NCBI RefSeq assembly: GCF_026278345.1
Contig: NZ_CP111085.1
Coordinates: 4,474,501-4,538,500, forward strand
Source: Tellurirhabdus rosea
GTDB taxonomy: Bacteria; Bacteroidota; Bacteroidia; Cytophagales; Spirosomataceae
Direction of reading: 5' to 3'
Length of the DNA: 64,000 bases
The translations under genes were made by a program, and so were the position numbers. Under the pieces are notes generated by a model. It saw only the letters and a program-made list of their open reading frames with translations. It searched no databases and was not told where the DNA came from. Positions 17,120 through 27,524 of this stretch are shown here, one piece after another (positions within the stretch are counted from its first letter, which is position 1; the number at the start of each line of letters is the position of its first letter).

Positions 17120-17155
17120 AGCCACTTAGCTTCTTCCTGCTAAGTGGCTTTTTTT
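17120..17155 (+). terminator. Intrinsic terminator of the tRNA transcript
   Basis: AGCCACTTAGC (17120-17130) pairs perfectly with GCTAAGTGGCT (17139-17149) and is followed by a run of T. Confidence 0.92.
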
Positions 17156-17281
17156 ATGGCAGGTACCTAACCGGCTTTACTCACTTCTTTTGGAAAGGTC
17201 TTTCCTTTCCGCGACTATTTTGCCAGATTTGTTCCCTTATATATTCACCCGCTTCGGCGCATTATCTCCTTTGTTGTTGCT

Positions 17282-18521
17282 ATGCTCACCGGCGATCTAC
17301 GCTCAAAAATTGATAAAGTCTGGGAAGCCTTCTAGACCGGCGGCCTTTCCAACCCCCTCACCGTTATCGAACAAATTACCTACCTGCTCTTCCTGCGGCG
17401 ACTCGACGAAAGCCAGACCCTGAAAGAACAGCAGGCCAACTTTACCGGCGAACCCATCGAAACCCCGGTCTACGGGCCCGAACAGTACGCCCTCCGCTGG
17501 AGCCGCTTCAAAGACAAAGACCCCAACGAGCTCTACCGCCTCTTTACGATGCCCGACGGCGTGTTCGACTTTATCCGCAGCCTGGGCGCCGACTCGGCCT
17601 TTAGCCGCTACATGAAAGGGGCGACGTTCATGATTCCGACGCCCCAATTGCTGGGACAGGTGGTGGACCTGCTGGCCAACATCCCGATGAAAGACCGGGA
17701 TACGAAGGGCGACGTCTACGAATACCTGCTGTCCAAAATCGCCACGGCGGGCCAGAACGGACAGTTTCGCACGCCCCGCCACATCATCAAGATGATGGTT
17801 GCCCTGATGGGGCCTTCGCCCGAGGATGTGGTCTGCGACCCGTCGGCGGGTTCGGCGGGCTTTCTGGTCACGGCGGGCGAGTACGTCGGGCAGGTACACG
17901 CCCAGGCGCTGCTCAAACCGACGACCCAGGAACACTACCGCCGCCAGATGCTGATGGGCATGGAGTTCGACCCGACCATGATCCGCATCGGGGCCATGAA
18001 CCTGCTCCTGCACGGCATCGAAACCGAACGCCTCCACGACGTGGACGCTCTCAGCACGGGCAACGCCGACTTTGAAGACCAGGCGACGCTGGTGCTCGCC
18101 AATCCGCCCTTCAAAGGCTCGCTGGATGTGGACCACGTACTGCCGGACCTCGTCCGGACGGTGGCCACCAAAAAAACCGAACTGCTGTTTCTGGCCCTCA
18201 TCCTGCGCGGGCTGCGGACAGGCGGCCACGGTGGATTCGCTGAAAAACGACATTCCGGACATCGTTTACCGCTGGCGGCATCTCGAAGCCGAAACCACCC
18301 GCACCCGTACCGACCAGAGTTTTCTGGTGCCGGTAGCGGACATTCGCACCAACCTCTACGACCTGAGCATCAACCGCTACAAGGAAGTCGTTTACGAACA
18401 GAAGCAGTACGACGCCCCCGCCGACATCATCGCCCGCATCAAAGCCCTCGACGCCGAGCGAGGGGCCGATTTGCAGGCGCTGGAGGAAATGCTGACGGGC
18501 GTAGCGTCCGAAACGGTGTAA
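17282..18521 (+). pseudogene. hsdM: Type I restriction-modification methyltransferase, inactivated
   Basis: Adenine-N6 DNA methyltransferase of a type I system, disrupted at two places. From the ATG at 17282 the frame reads MLTGDLRSKIDKVWEAF, then TAG at 17333-17335, where the family has Trp (WEAFWTGG), then TGGLSNPLTVIEQITYLLFLRRLDE without a break. Motif I (VCDPSAGSAGFL) and motif IV (LANPPFKGSLD) are intact. After LALILRGLRTGG (about 18227) the reading jumps frame to SLKNDIPDIVYRWRHLE, and the usual stretch of about 100 or more residues (CAVIVPDGVLFG, SGVFKPYAGVS in relatives) is missing: an internal deletion with a frameshift. The conserved end DLSINRYKEVVYE follows, to a TAA at 18519-18521. 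Internal starts could make a fragment, but it would lack part of the catalytic domain. Confidence 0.9.
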
Positions 18522-18533
18522 GCCTGCGGAGCC

Positions 18534-18944
18534 ATGACACCAGAGGGCACCTATGCCGGACGGCCCGCACAGTTTGTGGAAGGGGATGTTTTCGGACGGT
18601 GGTGCCGTTGCCGGTGTACCAGCCTGAGCCCGTGAAGCCGGATGTAGCCGGAAATGTTCCCTGTAAACGAGTCGGATGTCCCTGTAAATATCCCTATACC
18701 GTTCCCTTTTCCGGTGAATGAAGCAACCCGGAAGCGGTTGCGACTCATTTTGGAGGGGTTGGCGGCCGGAGAAGACGCCCGACCCAGACAATGGGCTGAC
18801 CAATTTGGTGTCGCCGAAAAAACCGTAAAACGCGACTTTGCGCTACTCCGTGAAGCGGGATGGATTCACGGAGTAGGCGCGTTGAAAAACGGTCATTACA
18901 TGCTCACCGAAGACGGCAAACGCCTGTTTTCAAACGCTAATTAA
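18534..18944 (+). pseudogene. C-terminal fragment of an AlbA_2/ATP-binding HTH protein
   Basis: Three frames join into the usual end of the ATP-binding, winged-helix proteins often found in type I loci. Frame 1 (from 18534) reads GRPAQFVEGDVF; frame 2 reads RTVVPLPVYQPEPVKPDVAG; frame 3 (18654 onward) reads VPVNESDVPVNIPIPFPFPVNE, then a helix-turn-helix (LRLILEGLAAGED, WADQFGVAEKTVKRDFALLREAGWIHGVG, GHYML). The repeated VPVN linker followed by a DeoR-like helix pair is typical of these C-termini. Two single-base frameshifts (near 18593 and 18652) and the missing N-terminal AlbA_2 domain mark it as a remnant. The last frame alone could give a 96-residue HTH protein starting at 18654, which I cannot exclude. 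Confidence 0.55.
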
Positions 18945-18956
18945 TTCGTACTCAAA

Positions 18957-20111
18957 ATGACTAAAGTTGTTAAGCTGGGGGAGGTTTGTAGTAAAATATT
19001 AAGTGGAGGTACTCCTTCAACTGAGAAATCTGATTTTTGGAATGGTAATATTCCTTGGATAACAAGTGCCGATGTACAAGGCCATTTTACGGTAACACCA
19101 CGAAAGTTTTTAACGGAAAAAGCGGGTGCCGACATACTTCCAGCGGGAAACGTTCTTGTCGTCACTCGTGTAGGCTTAGGAAAAGTTGCTGTCAATGATC
19201 AACCATTAGCGTTTAGTCAGGATTTACAGGGGTTAATTTTAAAACCAGTCATTGATAGCAAATTCTTGGTATACGGGTTATCGGAAAAACTACAAAAGTT
19301 TAAGGTTATCAGCCGAGGAGCAACCATAAAAGGAGTTACAAGGGATGATCTAGTCAACATCGAAATTCCCCTGCCGCCGCTCCCCGAACAACGCCGGATT
19401 GCGGCCCTGTTAGACCGCGCCGACGCCCTGCGGCAGAAAGACCGCCAACTGCTCGCCCACTACGACGCCCTCGCCCAAAGCGTTTTTCTGGATATGTTCG
19501 GCGAAGAAGGTCGCTGGCCTACAGTCAATATCGAAGCAATTTCAAACGGAAAAGGAAGCATGAGGACAGGGCCATTTGGAAGTGATTTGCTTCATAGTGA
19601 GTTTGTTGAAAAAGGAGTATTCGTCTTAGGTATTAATAATGTTGTCAATAATCGCTTTGAATGGGCAAAGTCTCGTTTTATTACAGAAGAGAAGTACGAA
19701 AAGCTAAAAAGATACACTGTTTATCCTGGGGATGTTTTGATTTCAATTATGGGTACAACCGGAAGAACTGCTGTTGTGCCTGACGACATGCCAGCAGCGA
19801 TTAATTCCAAACATTTGGTAGCAATTACTTTAAACAAGCACACTGCTGTACCGATGTACCTTACATATTCTTTTCTCTATGACCCTGACGTAAGGTATCA
19901 GCTAAAATCTCAGAACAAAGGAGCGATTATGGATGGACTAAACTTAGGTGTTATTAAAGCGCTAAAAATTAAGCAGCCCCCTCTTTCCCTCTAAACCCAA
20001 TTCGCCGCCGTTATCGAGCGGATTGAAGCGCAGAAGGCGGTGATGCGTCAGCAGATGGCCGCGAGCGAGGCGTTGTTCGGGCGGCTGTTGCAGGAGAGTT
20101 TTGGCGGGTGA
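18957..20111 (+). pseudogene. hsdS: Type I restriction-modification specificity subunit with premature stop
   Basis: The DNA-recognition subunit that would guide HsdM and HsdR. The frame from 18957 runs 345 codons. Target-recognition domain 1 is residues about 1-140 (GEVCSKILSGGTPST, IPWITSADVQGH). The central conserved helix is LPPLPEQRRIAALLDRADALRQKDRQLL. Domain 2 is about residues 185-340 (RTGPFGSDLLHSEF). At 19992-19994 the codon is TAA where CAA would give the family pattern; in the same frame translation resumes as TQFAAVIERIEAQKAVM and ends SEALFGRLLQESFGG at 20109-20111. So the last 39 codons, including the second conserved helix that contacts HsdM, are cut off by a nonsense change. 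Both recognition domains are A/T-rich beside a GC-rich centre. Confidence 0.88.
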
Positions 20112-20151
20112 GGGGCCGGAAGGGCCTTACCCTGCTTCCGGCCCCGCCGGG

Positions 20152-21837
20152 CTACTTGCCGATGATGGTCTGTTTCTTTTCGTTCTGCCCGAAATTGAAC
20201 GTGGCCCCGGCAAACCAGCGGGCGCGGGTGCGGTCTACGTAGGTGAGGCTTTCGGCGGGCGCGCTCGGGAAGTAATTGGTGGTGTCGTCGTAGCGTCTGG
20301 AGAGCACTTTTTCGGTGCCGATGGCCCAGCCGCCCGTCAGCACGAGCCGTTGTTTGCGCCCGAACAGCAGACTGCCGCCCGCCACCAGCAGGGGCCGCCC
20401 TTTGGCAGTAACCCCGCCCCCCAGCGTCGGCCCGAAGCTGAATCCACCCCGGAACAGCGGCGTACGCCAGTGCAGATGGGCGAGCGTCACCAGCGCCAGC
20501 GACCGCTTGTCGTGTTCTTCGGGCATGGGCTGCTGCCGTACCACCTCGTTGGTTTGCGGCTGTCCTTCCACGATGCGGGTCTGCGCTACCACCACATCCT
20601 TCACGGCCATGGTGCGGTCGTAGAGGCCGGTCAGGGCCAGCCCGGCGCTGAAGTCCAGCTTGGCCCGCCACAAAATCCAGACGTCTTTGTACTGCGGAAT
20701 GGCGAGGGCCGTGGTGTCGAGGCGGTTTTTGGTCGAGACCGTAAAGCGCAGCACATCGGCGTTGGGGTAGTCTTTGGCCTTAATCCAGGGCGTGCTGAGG
20801 GTAGTGGCCTGCGGCACCTGCCGGAGCAGCGCAAGTCGGCTGAAGATTTCGCTGGCAATGCCTTCGCGTTTGGCATAGGTGGCCAGTTCGGTCAGGCGCA
20901 GTTTATCACCAGCATTACCCGCCGCGGCGGCTTCAGCCCCAATTGCAGTGACCAGGGATTTGATGCGTATATCAAGCCAGTGTTCATCCGAAAAAGTAGC
21001 AAGCGCCCTGCTCACCATTTTCAATTGATTGGTCAGATTAGTGATCGTCTGGTCTGTCAGACACTCCAGCTTCTGCAAGCTATTGATGGTTGAACCCAGC
21101 GAAGCCGACAGGTTTAATATGTTCCGAAGCTCCTTTTCTTCATTTGAGATAGAACTTTCATCGGCTGACGAAGAAGGGATAATAGCTTGTTTCAGGACAG
21201 CGTCCACCGCACTGCGGGCGGCCGCCGCGTCTGTATTAAACGCTATCGCCGCTGCGTCTACGTTGAGTGTAAACCTGAGGGGATTGATGTGCTGTATGAC
21301 CAGCCGGGTTTTGTCTCCTGGATTAAGAAAGGCCCATTTTTTATTTCTAGGGAATTGAAAAGGTGTTTCAACTTCCGGGCAAAAGTCCAGTACAAAATCG
21401 TTTTTATCCCGAGCGGTGCCGGAGAGGCTCTGAGAAGTTATCGGCGGTTCGGTTAAGATTACTAATCTTTTTAAACCACTAGGTAACACAAACGTCAATG
21501 CCAGCGGTGAGCCAGGTTTCCAGTCCTGTTTAAATTCTGGGGCGGCTCCACCAGCAACTGCGTCCGAATTTTCGGGTCTTTGAGTCGCCAGCTTTATTGT
21601 AGTTGCATCGGCAGGCGCCAATCCATTTACGGGGAGTTTTACAACGATAGGGATTCCGTCGTTGATCGCCTTCCAGTACTGATCGGGGGGCAACTGAAGA
21701 GGCTGTGAAATTCCATTTTCGAGATCTTGACGCGAAATCGGCTGGTTCACAACGATGGGATCGGGCCGTTGGCCGAATGATGCCTCCGAAAGGCAGAATA
21801 CCAGTACAAATGTTAAGCAGGTAAGCAGACTTTTCAT
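20152..21837 (-). CDS. Exported protein of unknown function paired with membrane protease
   Basis: A 561-residue protein I do not recognise. It has a signal peptide (MKSLLTCLTFVLVFCLSEASFGQ). A mid-region rich in Ala/Asn/Leu (about residues 190-330) looks helical, including SISNEEKELRNILNLSASLGSTINSLQKL. The last about 100 residues alternate hydrophobic and polar residues and aromatic ends (LVTLAHLHWRTPLFRGGFSFGP, LLVAGGSLLFGRKQRLVLTGGWAIG, RARWFAGATFNFGQ), as in outer-membrane beta-strands. The gene is 18 bases downstream of the membrane protease on the same strand, so the two form an operon. Both point against the hsd genes that flank them. No catalytic motif is seen. The inferred role is a periplasmic or outer-membrane partner, substrate or target of the protease. 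Confidence 0.72.
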   Translation of the reverse strand: MKSLLTCLTFVLVFCLSEASFGQRPDPIVVNQPISRQDLENGISQPLQLPPDQYWKAINDGIPIVVKLPVNGLAPADATTIKLATQRPENSDAVAGGAAPEFKQDWKPGSPLALTFVLPSGLKRLVILTEPPITSQSLSGTARDKNDFVLDFCPEVETPFQFPRNKKWAFLNPGDKTRLVIQHINPLRFTLNVDAAAIAFNTDAAAARSAVDAVLKQAIIPSSSADESSISNEEKELRNILNLSASLGSTINSLQKLECLTDQTITNLTNQLKMVSRALATFSDEHWLDIRIKSLVTAIGAEAAAAGNAGDKLRLTELATYAKREGIASEIFSRLALLRQVPQATTLSTPWIKAKDYPNADVLRFTVSTKNRLDTTALAIPQYKDVWILWRAKLDFSAGLALTGLYDRTMAVKDVVVAQTRIVEGQPQTNEVVRQQPMPEEHDKRSLALVTLAHLHWRTPLFRGGFSFGPTLGGGVTAKGRPLLVAGGSLLFGRKQRLVLTGGWAIGTEKVLSRRYDDTTNYFPSAPAESLTYVDRTRARWFAGATFNFGQNEKKQTIIGK

Positions 21838-21855
21838 GAATGAACAGATTGAAAA

Positions 21856-23655
21856 TTAAGGTAAATCAACGCCATGGTCTAAACAGAACTTGCTGACGGG
21901 CATCACATACGACGCCTCGTTGCTGAACCCGATCAGAATCCCGACCACCCGTTTGCGGTTGTTTTCTTCAATAAAGACGGCCGCTCCCGAGTCGCCTTCG
22001 TCGGCAAGGCGTTCGGTCTTGATGAGTCCTTTCATCGATTTGGCCGTCAGGCCGGGCAGGATGAAGTCGCCCTCCTGATACGGGGCCAGAATTTTCCCCT
22101 CCTGCCGGTTGGACTTCGCGCCGATCATGACGGCCGTGCGCCCCACCAGCGAATCTCCCGGCTGAAACAGGATGTCGAAGAAACCCTGGGTCTGACCGGC
22201 CGGAAACCGGCCCACCGCCGCCGCGTTGGTCAACTCGACCAGCGCAAAGTCGGATTCCGGGTCAAAACGGCCGTCGGTGACGCTCCCGATGGGTGCCGGG
22301 CTGCCTCCTGTGCCCGGTGCCACCACCGGCAAATTGGTCTGGTTGGCTACCGACGTGGTCCCGGCCTGTAGCAAATCGGCGCAAAGCACATGGTAGCACG
22401 ACAGCACGTAGTCTTTCTGATTGCCCCGCAGGCGCAGGCCCAGCGTGCCCCAGTTGGTCAGGGACTGCCGCCGGATGCTGCCGCCGGGAGCGGTGGGCAG
22501 GTTACTGTGGATCGGGTTGCCGGGAGTGTAGGCCGCAAACCGGATGTCGCCCACTTCCTGCACGTCGGTAGGAATCAGCACCCGGCGTCCGTCTGGCGTG
22601 GTAAAAGGAAGGGTATCCGGAATTTTTCCGGTGGTGATGCCGGCCACCTTTTGCCGGACCTCAAACAGGATCGAGAGTTGTCCGGTGGGTTGTCCGGCCG
22701 TCTGTTTGGTCTGAAGCGCGAGGCCGACCACATTCGGGAACTGAAGCCGCAGCCCCGGACCAAGCTCCTCGATGGCCTTGCGGATGTCGTCGGCGGTCGG
22801 TTCCGGCGAGGCGGTCTTTTCGGCAGGTGTGGCCTTTTCCGCCTCCGGAGTGCCTGCCCCGCCCGGAAAGACCAGGTTTTTGAGTCCCTGCAGGAGTTCG
22901 ATAAGCCGCCCGGAGAAGAAGCCCATCAGAAACGCCACCAGCACCTGATTGGGACTGTATTCGATGCGCTCGATCACCTCCTTTTCGCCAATAGCCAGAC
23001 TCAACCCCAGAAAGATGACCAGCGCACAGAGCGGCGCGTAGAAAAACTTGGCGATATGGACCCAGATTTCGTTGCGGTCGAAAGCCTTCACCCCGCCCCG
23101 AAGGGCTTCCGAGACGCTGTAGAGCAGGCTGGCAATAAGGCCGAACCACGTCCAGAAGATGATCTCGGCGTACAGGCTGCCGTCGTATAGCCAGAAGTAG
23201 GACCGCACCGGAAAGACGAAATTGCTGAGCGACCGGATAAGGTCCGAACGCTTGTCGAACAGCCTGATCCAGTTATTGACCACCAGCGAATCGGATTTTT
23301 CCAGCTCGTAGGTGGCGGCGATGTAGCCCAGTATGCGCCCACGCTGAAGCGGCGTCAGCCTGTCGTCGGTAGCGGTTGAGGAGGAGCCCGTTGTCTGCGA
23401 ACCGGGTGCCGACGGAGTGGCTGCCGTTTTCCTGCGGGTCGTATCCGACGGGTCAGAGTCCTTCAGTAAGGTGCTGTCGGGCTGCGTAGCGAGGATACTG
23501 CTCAGGATGGCAATATCGGACCGGGTTAGTTTGGTTTTGGACCGGCCTGCCGGAAGGAGCCAGTGGAGTAAAAGGTAAAGAGTGGCCAGGAAGGTGAGTA
23601 TTCCCAGAATCCACCGGAACCATTGCACGGGTGACAGTTTGGTAAACGGATTCAT
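21856..23655 (-). CDS. Membrane protein with C-terminal trypsin-like serine protease domain
   Basis: A 599-residue protein. Hydrophobic segments lie at about residues 13-35, 164-183, 205-222 and 237-257, with a polar Ser/Thr/Pro-rich loop at 60-100. After a Pro/Glu/Ala-rich linker (265-290) comes a soluble domain. Its second half carries a chymotrypsin-fold triad in the right order: His422 in LSCYHVLCAD, Asp469 in PESDFALVEL, and Ser556 in ADEGDSGAAVF, followed by VVGILIGFSNEASYVMPV, which resembles the S1-family substrate strand. The topology suggests a cytoplasmic or periplasmic protease tethered to the inner membrane; the side is not decided by sequence. It is the first gene of a two-gene operon with 20152-21837, inserted between hsdS and hsdR. 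The substrate is unknown, and I know of no characterised protein with this layout. Confidence 0.78.
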   Translation of the reverse strand: MNPFTKLSPVQWFRWILGILTFLATLYLLLHWLLPAGRSKTKLTRSDIAILSSILATQPDSTLLKDSDPSDTTRRKTAATPSAPGSQTTGSSSTATDDRLTPLQRGRILGYIAATYELEKSDSLVVNNWIRLFDKRSDLIRSLSNFVFPVRSYFWLYDGSLYAEIIFWTWFGLIASLLYSVSEALRGGVKAFDRNEIWVHIAKFFYAPLCALVIFLGLSLAIGEKEVIERIEYSPNQVLVAFLMGFFSGRLIELLQGLKNLVFPGGAGTPEAEKATPAEKTASPEPTADDIRKAIEELGPGLRLQFPNVVGLALQTKQTAGQPTGQLSILFEVRQKVAGITTGKIPDTLPFTTPDGRRVLIPTDVQEVGDIRFAAYTPGNPIHSNLPTAPGGSIRRQSLTNWGTLGLRLRGNQKDYVLSCYHVLCADLLQAGTTSVANQTNLPVVAPGTGGSPAPIGSVTDGRFDPESDFALVELTNAAAVGRFPAGQTQGFFDILFQPGDSLVGRTAVMIGAKSNRQEGKILAPYQEGDFILPGLTAKSMKGLIKTERLADEGDSGAAVFIEENNRKRVVGILIGFSNEASYVMPVSKFCLDHGVDLP

Positions 23656-23912
23656 GAATGTATGAAGATTACTAACAGAGATCGCAAAACTGCCTCTGAA
23701 GTAACCCCGGTACCACGGGTAAATTACCCTTTCTTTGCCTGTTTTTACCCTTTTTCGCTTCTTTTTCTCACCCTACTAAATCGATTGGCACCACCTGATA
23801 ACCGTGTGATTCGCCTGTTGCCGTTCACAAAAAACCGGTAACCTGCCGGGGGGCGATTCGCCTTAATTTGTTTTATTAGAGGGTTTATCAGCCCCGGCAC
23901 CGAAAGCGATCC

Positions 23913-26900
23913 ATGAGTTCGAATTTTACGTTTCTGTCCCCGACCCACCCTTTGATTTTTGAAACGGCCCACAAAGCCGAGAAATACACCCACCTTGAGC
24001 CGGAAATGGCGCTGATTTACGCCCGCAAGGCGCTCGAACAGCTCGTTTTCTGGCAGTATGCCAACGACCCGCGTCTGACGGAGCACCTGCCCGCCGAACC
24101 CAAAGACCAGACGCTGAAAACCTGCTCAAGCACCCGGCTTTTCGGAAAACCCTGTCTTCGGAATTGTATCAGCAGCCTCATCTGCTGAAAAACACCGGCA
24201 ATCAGGCCTTCCACGCCGTCCAGGCCCATTTCAGCCCGGCCGACTCCCTGCCGATGCTGAAGGTGCTGTTCGGCTTCGCTACCCTTTTCGACCGGCTTTA
24301 TATCCGCAGTGCGGCCCCGTCGGCCGGCTTCGACGAAAGTCTGCTGCCCACCCAGCCCCGCTACCTGACCGCCGACGAACGGGAGGAGCTTCGTCAGTTG
24401 CAGGCGGAGCAGGAACAGACCATTCAGATCAGTCAGGCGCTGCTGCAAGCCAGAGAAGCCGAAATAGAACGCCTGAAAGCCCAGCTGGAAGACCGCAACC
24501 AACCCCTGCGGACTTATACCGGCGTGCTGAGCGAACAGCAGACCCGCGAGTTGTACATCGACCGGCTGCTGCGGGAGGCGGGCTGGCAAATCGGAAAAAA
24601 TGTGACCGTGGAGGAGGTGCTGACCGTCGCCGACCGGGCGGATTACGTGCTACGGGGGGACGACGGGCTTCCGCTGGTGGAGGTGGAGGCCAAGCGTACC
24701 ACCCGTGATGCCAAAGAAGGCCAGCGGCAGGCCATCCGGTACGCCGACGCGCTGGAAGCAAAACACGGTCGTCGGCCGCTGCTTTATTACACCAACGGCT
24801 TTCAGACCCATTTCTGGGACGACCGGCGCTATCCACCCCGACCCGTGCAGGGGTTTCATACGCCCGATGAAATGGAGCGGCTCATTGCCCGTCGCCAGGA
24901 GGCTAAACCCCTCGCTACTCAGAAAGTCAACAAAACCATTGCCGACCGCTATTATCAGAAAGCGGCCATTGCGGCCGTGGGCGAACATTTCGGGAAAGGC
25001 TTTCGAAAATCCCTGCTGGTAATGGCCACCGGCAGCGGCAAAACCCGCACCGCCGCCGCACTGGTGGATGTGCTGATGCGGGCGGGCTGGATCAAGCGGG
25101 TGCTGTTTCTGGCCGACCGTCGGTCGCTGGTGCGACAGGCCTGTAACAGCTTCGGTCGCTATGTACCCCACCTGACGGGCGTCAACCTGCTGGAAGAGGA
25201 CGAAATCGCCGGGGCGCATCTGGTGTTCTCAACGTACCAGACCGTTCTGAACCGCATCGACGCTCTCTGGAGCGGTGACCAGCGGACGCTGGGAATAGGC
25301 TATATCGACCTGATCATCATCGACGAAGCACACCGCAGCATTTACAAAAAATACAGCGCCATTTTTGAATATTTCGACGCCCTGCTGGTGGGACTGACGG
25401 CCACGCCCAAAGACGAAACCGACCGCGATACGTTCACCTTTTTCGATCTGCCCCAGCACGAACCAACCTACGACTACTCGCTGAGTCAGGCCGTGGCTGA
25501 TGGCTACCTGCGGCCTTACAAAGGCGTGGCGGTCCCGCTGAAATTTCCCCGGCAGGGCATCCGCTACGACGACCTTTCGGAGGAAGAAAAAGAAAAATAC
25601 GAGGAAACCTTCGGCGACGAGAACGGCAACGTGCCGGACGGCTTCGACCCCGACGAACTGAATACCTGGCTTTTCAATCAGGACACCGTCGACAAGGTAC
25701 TGCTCTACCTCATGGAGCGAGGCCAGAAAATCGAAGGGGGCGACCGCCTGGGCAAATCCATCATTTTTGCCAAAAATCACGCCCATCCCGAATACATTGT
25801 GCAGCGGTTCGACCTCCTTTTTCCGCACCTGCGGGGGCATTTCTGTAAACTGATCGATTACTCGCTCGGGGCGGTCGAATCCCAGAAGCTCATCGACGAG
25901 TTTTCTGACGAAAAGAAAAACGAATTTCAGCTTGCCGTTTCGGTTGATATGCTCGACACGGGCATCGATATTCCGGAGGTAGTCAATCTGGTGTTTTTCA
26001 AGCGGGTGATGTCGCGGGCCAAGTTCTGGCAGATGATCGGCCGGGGCACCCGGCTGCGGCCCCACCTCTTCGGACCCGGGCGGCACAAGGAGTTTTTCTA
26101 TATTTTCGATTTCTGCGACAACTTCAGTTTCTTCAGCCAGCAAACCGAAGAACGCGATACGCCCGTTCCGCCGAGCCTGAGCGAGCAGATTTTCCTAACG
26201 CGGCTGCGCATCGTGCGGGCCATTCCCGATGAGGCGACCGGCGACCTGCTGGCCTTCCGGGAGGAAGTACGGGAAACCCTGCACGGGCAGGTACAGGCGC
26301 TGGACGAAGATTCCTTTCTGGTCCGGCAGCAATGGGAAGTCGTAAGCCATTACAAGGATGCCGCCCGCTGGCGGGTGCTGGATGAGGCGGATGTGACGGC
26401 CCTGCGCACGCATGTTGCCCCGCTGGTGCGCGACGAACGCAGCGACGAATCTGCCCGCCGTTTCGACCTGCTGGTGCTGCAAACCGCCCTGGCCCGGCTG
26501 AGTGGTCAGGGCCGGCAGGAGGCCGCCCTCACGGCTCGCATTCAGCGGGTAGCCCGGGGCCTGCAGAAGAAAGGGAGCGTGCCCGAAGTGGCCCGGCAAA
26601 TGCCCCAGCTGGAACAGTGGAGTAAGGAAGATTTCTGGCCCGCCGTACCGGTTGGGTCGCTGGAACCCATCCGTCTGACCGGCCGGGGGCTGGTGCGCTA
26701 TCTGGATAAGGATACCCGGGAGCCGATCTACACCAACTTCACGGACGAAATCAGCGGTCCTGAAGAGGTCCACGAGCACCTGGTGGGCTACGCCAGCAGC
26801 GAAGCGTACCGCGACCGCATGGAAAGCATCATCCGTAAAAACAGCAATCACCTCACCATCCGGAAGCTGCGCTTCAATACGCCGATTACCGAGGCCGAAC

Positions 26901-27268
26901 TGGGAGAACTGGAGTGGATGTTGTTTGAGGAGACCGGTCTGGAATCCCGCGAGCAGTTTACGCAGGTGCTGGGGGAGCGGCCGCTGGGGGAATTTGTCCG
27001 TAGTCTGGTAGGACTGGACGTCACGGCCGCCAAGGAAGCGTTCTCCGCGTTTCTGGAGGCGGGCTCTCTGACGGTCGCTCAGCAGACCTTTCTGAATACC
27101 CTCATCGAATACCTGGCCGAAAACGGCACCATTGAGCTGAAAGTCCTTTTCAAACAACCGTTTACGGACATCGACAGTGGAGGCGTAGTGAATCTGTTTG
27201 ATGATCGGTCCACGCAGCTATTTTCAATCATTGAAGGGATTAATGGAAATGCAAAGGCGGTAGGGTGA
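23913..27268 (+). pseudogene. hsdR: Type I restriction endonuclease subunit, frameshifted
   Basis: The ATP-dependent DNA translocase and nuclease of an EcoEI-like type I system. The frame from the ATG at 23913 gives [42 protein letters not shown], the family N-terminus, and fails at 24117-24120, where AAAA should be AAAAA. Adding one A restores [25 protein letters not shown] in the frame that continues to 27268. Motifs in the long part: nuclease LVEVEAKR (24675), Walker [15 protein letters not shown] (25021), DEAH in IIDEAHRS (25317), TATP (25399), and motif [11 protein letters not shown] (26032). A protein starting near 24164 would lack about 80 N-terminal residues. A sequencing error in the homopolymer is possible. 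Confidence 0.85.
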
Positions 27269-27524
27269 GGCCACAACTGGCATGATTTTGTGCCAAACCC
27301 TCCTCAGCTTGTTGGCTCGTTAGCCACGGCCCATACCGCCATTCCAGGATATTCTCCTCGAAAAAGTATAACCGCTTCCCTTTCCTATGGTGAGGAATGA
27401 GTCGCTAACTCATCCACCCCTGGATCGTCGCTATGGCCGCATGAGTTAGTTGGGCTACCTGCTCGACGTTAAGGGATGACTTGAGCTAACAGTTTCACTT
27501 TCTTTACCAGGGGAGAGGTCTAGT

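Noticed and set aside
17035-27268. Genomic island integrated at the tRNA
   Set aside because: No integrase gene and no second copy of the tRNA 3' end was seen downstream, although a decayed restriction locus begins right after the tRNA.
27269-27524. Small element with ATGAGT/ACTCAT pairs downstream of hsdR
   Set aside because: Only two short inverted pairs and no array structure; likely chance in a non-coding gap.
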